Shown here: positions 59,798-64,000 of the stretch, one piece after another
Layout: each line of letters starts with the position of its first letter
Numbering within the stretch: the stretch's first letter is position 1
Assembly: GCA_949825065.1 (NCBI GenBank)
Contig: OX463859.1
Location: forward strand, 14,837,220-14,901,219
DNA length: 64,000 bases
Reading direction: 5' to 3'
Origin: Odontocerum albicorne
Taxonomy: Eukaryota > Arthropoda > Insecta > Trichoptera > Odontoceridae
Notes under the pieces: generated by a model
The model's database searches: none
Seen by the model: the letters and a program-made list of their open reading frames with translations, nothing else
What the model was told of the DNA's origin: nothing
Program-made: the position numbers and the translations under genes

Positions 59798-60590
59798 TTT
59801 AATTTCTTTTCATTTTTGTTACTTTTTCATTTAATACATTGCTCTTTAACGTAGGTCATGTGTGATTATTTCTTTGCCAAAACATTTTGTTTTCATTTCA
59901 AATGTGCAAAGTTCTAATAAATGTTGGCCAAATTAAATATTGTTTTACTATCTCAAAGTGTTAAAACATATATTTTTTATCATTCTCAGCAAATAAAGTA
60001 ATGAAATATTTTTTACAAAAATACTCCGTCTTTATGGTAGAAATGCAGAAAGGAAAAGTATTTAAGTAAATAATATTTTTCAGAGATGTTGCCATTTAAA
60101 GTTTGCTAAAATGATGGTCGATGATTCAAAAGTGCTACAGCTTTCATATTCAGAATAATGACAGCTAATATTATGGCTCATATTGCGTTGTTCGGAAAGT
60201 ATTTCACGTTTTGAGATCGAATTCTGAATTTAAAAATACTTTTTTTATCAATATTTATAATAAATAAAAAAATAAATCATACAAGTAGGTACGTCGAATA
60301 ATTTGTTCATAATTTAAACTAAACTATGCTAAGAATATGTATTTCTAAATTAGGTTGTTTAAATTCCAGTCCCTTTGCAATTATCTTGAAATGAATTAAT
60401 TGTTCTCATTTCTCACATCAATCCTTATACAAGTATTTTTCCAACTGCAATCAATAGCCAGTATGCATTTATAACCTCATTAGCGTGTCTTCTGGTGATA
60501 AGAAAACATCAATTTATGGAACATTGTTAACTCACCTTTTTATTTATAGAAATATTAATATAAACATAATATATTTTAGCGGCTCTCAAC
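59798..60590. other. HYDIN 3' UTR and downstream sequence
   Basis: No further ASH-like exon is found on the + strand. Sequence is AT-rich. gcggctctcaaccaatggtg (60580) resembles a hAT end. Confidence 0.5.
59916..59921 (+). promoter_or_regulatory. putative HYDIN polyadenylation signal
   Basis: AATAAA starts 118 bases beyond the TGA stop in the last HYDIN exon, within gttctaataaatgttgg. AATAAA is frequent by chance in AT-rich DNA, so position is the only support. Confidence 0.5.
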
Positions 60591-60804
60591 CAATGGTGCG
60601 TGTACCACTGGAGGTATGCAAGAGATGGCAGTACGTGAAATACATTTTAAAGAAAAAGAGCAATTCAATGATATTCTGACAGAATATTAATGAATATCTG
60701 ACAGAAATTTAATGTTTAAACACTAATTTTTAGTCAACTTCTGGATTAAACAAAATAATTATTTTAAAAACATTTCTGAAAGAGCAATTTTATTTTTAAT
60801 TGTA

Positions 60805-61010
60805 ATATACGCTATACAGCACTGGTATAAGGACTGTAAAATAGGTGGATGGTTGCCGCTCAATCCTCGGAGATTCCAGCGTGACTTCAATGAGTTTCGG
60901 TGACAGCTGGGGGAAGAGATTACTTTTTGACTGGTAGGACTTAGTTGATCTTAAAACAGAGTTCAAAGTTTCAGTCGAGAATGTATTTCAGTTCTCCAAG
61001 TGGTGAACAG
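60805..61010. repeat. retroelement-like repeat, partial copy 2
   Basis: gctatacagcactggtataa, ggactgtaaaataggtggat, ggttgccgctcaatcctcgg, agattccagcgtgacttc parallel the copies at 58.98 and 62.54 kb. Confidence 0.65.
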
Positions 61011-61714
61011 ACAGGTGGAAGATAACTCATAATGTTTTCATAGTACTCCTTGCTTTACCAAGTTGGGGTCACTAACAATGTTCTTATGCTGACATGAAAA
61101 CTCAAAAAGATTTTATGATTCATTTATACTGACAGATACTTCAGCCTTAATGGTACCCTCGACATGGATACATTTTATCTCATTACACTGTATGCTTAAC
61201 CCGACAGTCGGCATACCGGTACTTTACTCTCAGCCGCTTTAGAAATACAGGATCTCTCTCACTGTCCCTATGGATCTTGATCTTTTAGTAATCTTTGATA
61301 GCACCCCAGGATTTCTTCAACATCTACAAAGACCTGATGGGGTTTGGATATTCCAGGAAAAAGGCCACATAATTTTAATTATACTTATATTTTAATTTAC
61401 TCCTTTAATGTGCATATGTTCAATATTTGTATGATACATGAAAATAATTTATTATTATCATTATGGATAGGCAGCAAACATGCTATTAATATCAGATTTA
61501 ACTGTCATATGTTCATGGAGAAAAGGCAAAGGGTAAGCAAAAAAACAATAAAAAAATATGTTAAGGAAACACAACGGCACTTCTAATAAAGAAAATTCAT
61601 TAAATTAAATCTCATTGTTATAGATAGGTGTTAAGATTTATGTCAAGTTCAACTACTATATGTGTATATTTATAAAGAAAAAACATAGAAAATAAAACAC
61701 TACCAATTCAATTC

Positions 61715-62065
61715 TTATGGGTTTTTGTGTAGAAACTTTTTCAAACAGTTTTTAAACTGGTCCAATGTACAATATTCTCTGCACTCTTGGGCAGTTTCCA
61801 CAACTCGGTTAGCAAAACATTGTTTCCTTGGATTATTGTAGAATTTAGTTTTGGAAAGTTTCAACTGATCTCCTCTAAAATTTGGGTTTTGGTTAAACGA
61901 AAATTGTTGGTCGAGTTCTGAGCAATCATAATGACTACTCAAGATCTTATAGTATTCAATCAAGTCTTCACAATTTGGTATTTGTTGCATAGTTGGTAAC
62001 TTCAATAAATACAGCCTGTCTTCGTAAGTCAGATTATTCAGGCTTTCTGGAATTTTGTTACTCAT
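61715..62065 (-). mobile_element. LINE C-terminal fragment (CR1/L2-like group)
   Basis: 116-codon minus-strand frame: NLTYEDRLYLLKLPTMQQI, NCEDLIEYYKILSSHYDCSE, FRGDQLKLSKTKFYNNPRKQ, CFANRVVETAQECREYC, LDQFKNCLKKFL. This is the standard end of many LINE reverse transcriptases (RRxRGDLIExxKIL...RGHxxKLxxxxxxxxxRKxxFxxRVVxxWNxLPxxVVxAxSLxxFKxxLD). The Trp of the WNxLP box is replaced. Confidence 0.85.
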
Positions 62066-62539
62066 CTTTGAATCCTTTTAAGAAGTTCGTTGTCTTTTTA
62101 TAAAATAAGGGTTCCATATTTGACAAATTTATAAGTACCAAAATTTCAAATGTTTTTTTTGTTAGACAAGTTATTACATTTTTCATAAACTGAGAGACTT
62201 GCATATATATGTACTTGTACTAGATACCCAATATTTATTATTATATAATATGCTATGTTTTCATCCACGCTTTGCATGCCACTCTTATCAAAATGCATCA
62301 TTAAACCGGTTCACAGCAGTTTTAATACTTCGAGTCTGTTGTAATTAGTTGTGATGTTTATTTATTTTTCCATTTTATCTGTCTGCTGATATTTTTATTT
62401 CATAACGTGATTTAACCATGTCATTTTAATCACAATTATATTGGCATTACAAATAATGACAGCTTTAAAGCAAATATTATTATTTGTCTGTGAAAGTGAC
62501 TTTTCAATTCTAGTAAATTTCACTCATTAATTTATAAGT

Positions 62540-63010
62540 GTACAGTACCGGTACAAAATCTGTAAAATAAGTAGATGGCTACCGCTCAATCTTCGGAGAT
62601 TCCGGTTTGCTTCTTGCATTTTCGGTGAAGAGATTTCTCTTGGTAGGTAGAAGTTTATGGAAATAAAAACACAGGAAAAATTCCAGTAGATTATATTTTT
62701 TCCGTTCTTCGTTCTTTATGTTCATCGCTTATCGTAAGCCCTTGATTTGACCTAGTATGGCATTAAGGCTTGCAAGCGCCATGCATACTACGCACCATCT
62801 GCATAAAGGGGGTTCTGATCATCTATAGTAATTACTTGCGAAGGCTACGAATAAGGAACATTTAATTACAATATGTACAGGTATGTAGTCACAAGCAATG
62901 GTAAAACACAGGTAACATAATATATTACAATATACAATTATAATTTCACAAACAATTTTACAAAATAAATTTCCTAATTTCTGTGACGCATACGTCTGAT
63001 ACAATAAGAT
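62540..63010. repeat. retroelement-like repeat, copy 3
   Basis: gtgtacagtaccggtacaaa, tctgtaaaataagtagatgg, ctaccgctcaatcttcggag, attccggtttgc, gaagagatttctcttggtag, and gtgacgcatacgtctgatac. Longest shared span with 58978-59490, same orientation. Confidence 0.65.
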
Positions 63011-63261
63011 ATGTCTTAATACGAGTACATCCAAATCATAATGCGGACATGTTGAAAAGCTTGGCGATGAGACAATATTGTGTTCATCTCGAGTAATCGA
63101 GTCTTCGGTCTAAAAACTGCTAGAGTAGATTCGTAACTCACAATTTGCCATTGCACGTGTTGGAAATACTACTGAACACAGTCACACACACGTCTAGCAC
63201 ATGCAAGTATTGTTACCGGACAAACTCTTTAACCAGACTCTTTTCATTCCTTTTTTTGGGT

Positions 63262-63330
63262 ACCATCGAGAATCGAATCTGAAACTGCCGAGTGGAAGAC
63301 CAGCATCTTACCAACTAGGCTACAGACTAT
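63262..63330 (-). mobile_element. tRNA-like sequence, probable SINE head
   Basis: Minus strand gtagcctagttggtaagatg, ctggtcttccactcggcagt, ttcagattcgattctcga has an A box (TAGCCTAGTTGG) and B box (GATTCGATTC) in tRNA spacing, without pairing acceptor arms. Confidence 0.6.
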
Positions 63331-63559
63331 CAAGACTGTCATTCTACTATGTAATTTTGTATGCGTACTTTTTGAATTATTGCTAATTATAGATGTTAAA
63401 TTATTCATACAAAATCATATCCCATTTTTATTATTTATTTATATCTTTTTATTTAAATAAATCCACAGGGAGATTCAATCCTTTTTCTATTTAAAAATTG
63501 GACTTTGTGACAGAGCTACAAACGAGCTTCTTGAAGTTTCTTGAAGCTCCATGCCATGA

Positions 63560-63900
63560 TGTAGTAATGATGATCACCATCCTCTTCTTTGGAGGTTAGC
63601 GATCATCATGGCTATCTCAACCTTTGAGGCAACATCTCTGAACAAAGATATGGTACCACAGTGAAACCACTCTCGTAAATTTTTCAACGAGAATGTATCA
63701 TCTTCCTGCACTTCTTCTTCCCTAAATTTTCGTATGTACACTAACTTTCTTCCCTTCATAGTGGATAATACTTTTCTATCTCTATTAATTCGTCTCAAAA
63801 TGTTATCATTACGGATTTTGTCAACCTATATGATACTCTCAGCATTCTTGGATGGCACCATATTTCAAAAGTGTTTACTTTATTCGTCATGACCTGAATG
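63560..63900 (-). mobile_element. LINE C-terminal tail
   Basis: Minus-strand frame 63574-63798: MRRINRDRKVLSTMKGRKLV, YIRKFREEEVQEDDTFSLKN, LREWFHCGTISLFRDVASKV, EIAMMIANLQRRGW. A well-known LINE ending (kRRxxSWLxNLRxWxGxxxxxLFRxAxxxxxIAxMIxNL). Upstream, RC reads TFEIWCHPRMLRVSYR-like sequence. Confidence 0.88.
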
Positions 63901-63920
63901 ACTACTTCAGGATGCGGTAA

Positions 63921-63964
63921 GGATTACAATATTGAATTACAAGTGTAATTCAATATTGTAATCC
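63921..63964. repeat. perfect 21-bp inverted repeat, 2-base loop
   Basis: ggattacaatattgaattac + a, ag, then its exact reverse complement. Nearly loopless palindrome at the window's right edge. Confidence 0.93.
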
Positions 63965-64000
63965 TTGTTATAGAGAAGATCCTGCATTTTAAAGAAGCAT

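Noticed and set aside
63466..63540. Possible additional terminal HYDIN exon (EIQSFFYLKIGLCDRATN...)
   Set aside because: It follows a ccacag acceptor and is open, but shows no ASH similarity, and the preceding exon already ends in a stop with a polyadenylation signal.

Overview
The window is animal nuclear DNA, most likely from an insect. It is AT-rich and intron-rich, with GT-AG splicing, tRNA-derived SINEs, non-LTR retrotransposon tails, a Penelope-like element, and mariner, hAT, Tigger/pogo and piggyBac-like DNA transposons. The species cannot be named from sequence alone.

One host gene fills almost the whole window. Thirty-five exons on the + strand, 1517 to 59797, can be chained with an uninterrupted reading frame and matching intron phases at every junction. 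They encode about 2,477 residues of HYDIN, the giant ASH/MSP-repeat protein of the central pair of motile 9+2 axonemes. The 5' part (at least the N-terminal third of the protein) lies upstream of base 1. In order the exons give: ASH-type beta-sandwich repeats with a helical insert (exons 1-9), the HYDIN adenylate-kinase-like domain (exons 10-15), a basic linker and acidic/hydrophobic segment (16-17), a cysteine-rich exon (18), a long series of ASH repeats (19-34), and a short last exon with a stop codon followed 118 bases later by an AATAAA signal. The chain stops earlier than I recall vertebrate HYDIN stopping, and the adenylate-kinase-like domain has lost its Walker A lysine.

Introns hold nearly all other content. 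0-1.3 kb: 51-bp minisatellite and a LINE tail. 2.8-3.3 kb: Penelope-like 3' end with a hammerhead-ribozyme motif. 9-12 kb: tandem repeats, a TTAA-type MITE and a LINE fragment. 14-24 kb: MITEs, a 34-bp minisatellite, a roughly 170-bp tandem repeat split by a mariner, and a displaced copy of HYDIN exon 21. 24-31 kb: SINEs, donor-proximal duplications and an array built from a LINE tail. 34-38 kb: a 90-bp-arm hairpin, an old mariner and nested hAT/Tigger debris. 40-50 kb: a deleted hAT with perfect 8-bp target duplication, a second hammerhead motif, two young deleted mariners (one inside a LINE) and a Tigger remnant. 51-57 kb: a MITE that brings a consensus splice donor next to HYDIN exon 31, a third hammerhead motif, and a GACTCC-rich hAT with perfect target duplication. 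Beyond 59.9 kb there is only repeat debris.

There is no second host gene that I can support. The points most worth checking are the three hammerhead motifs, the partial exon duplications next to splice donors, the cysteine-rich exon, the MITE-borne donor, the degenerate P-loop and the early C-terminus.
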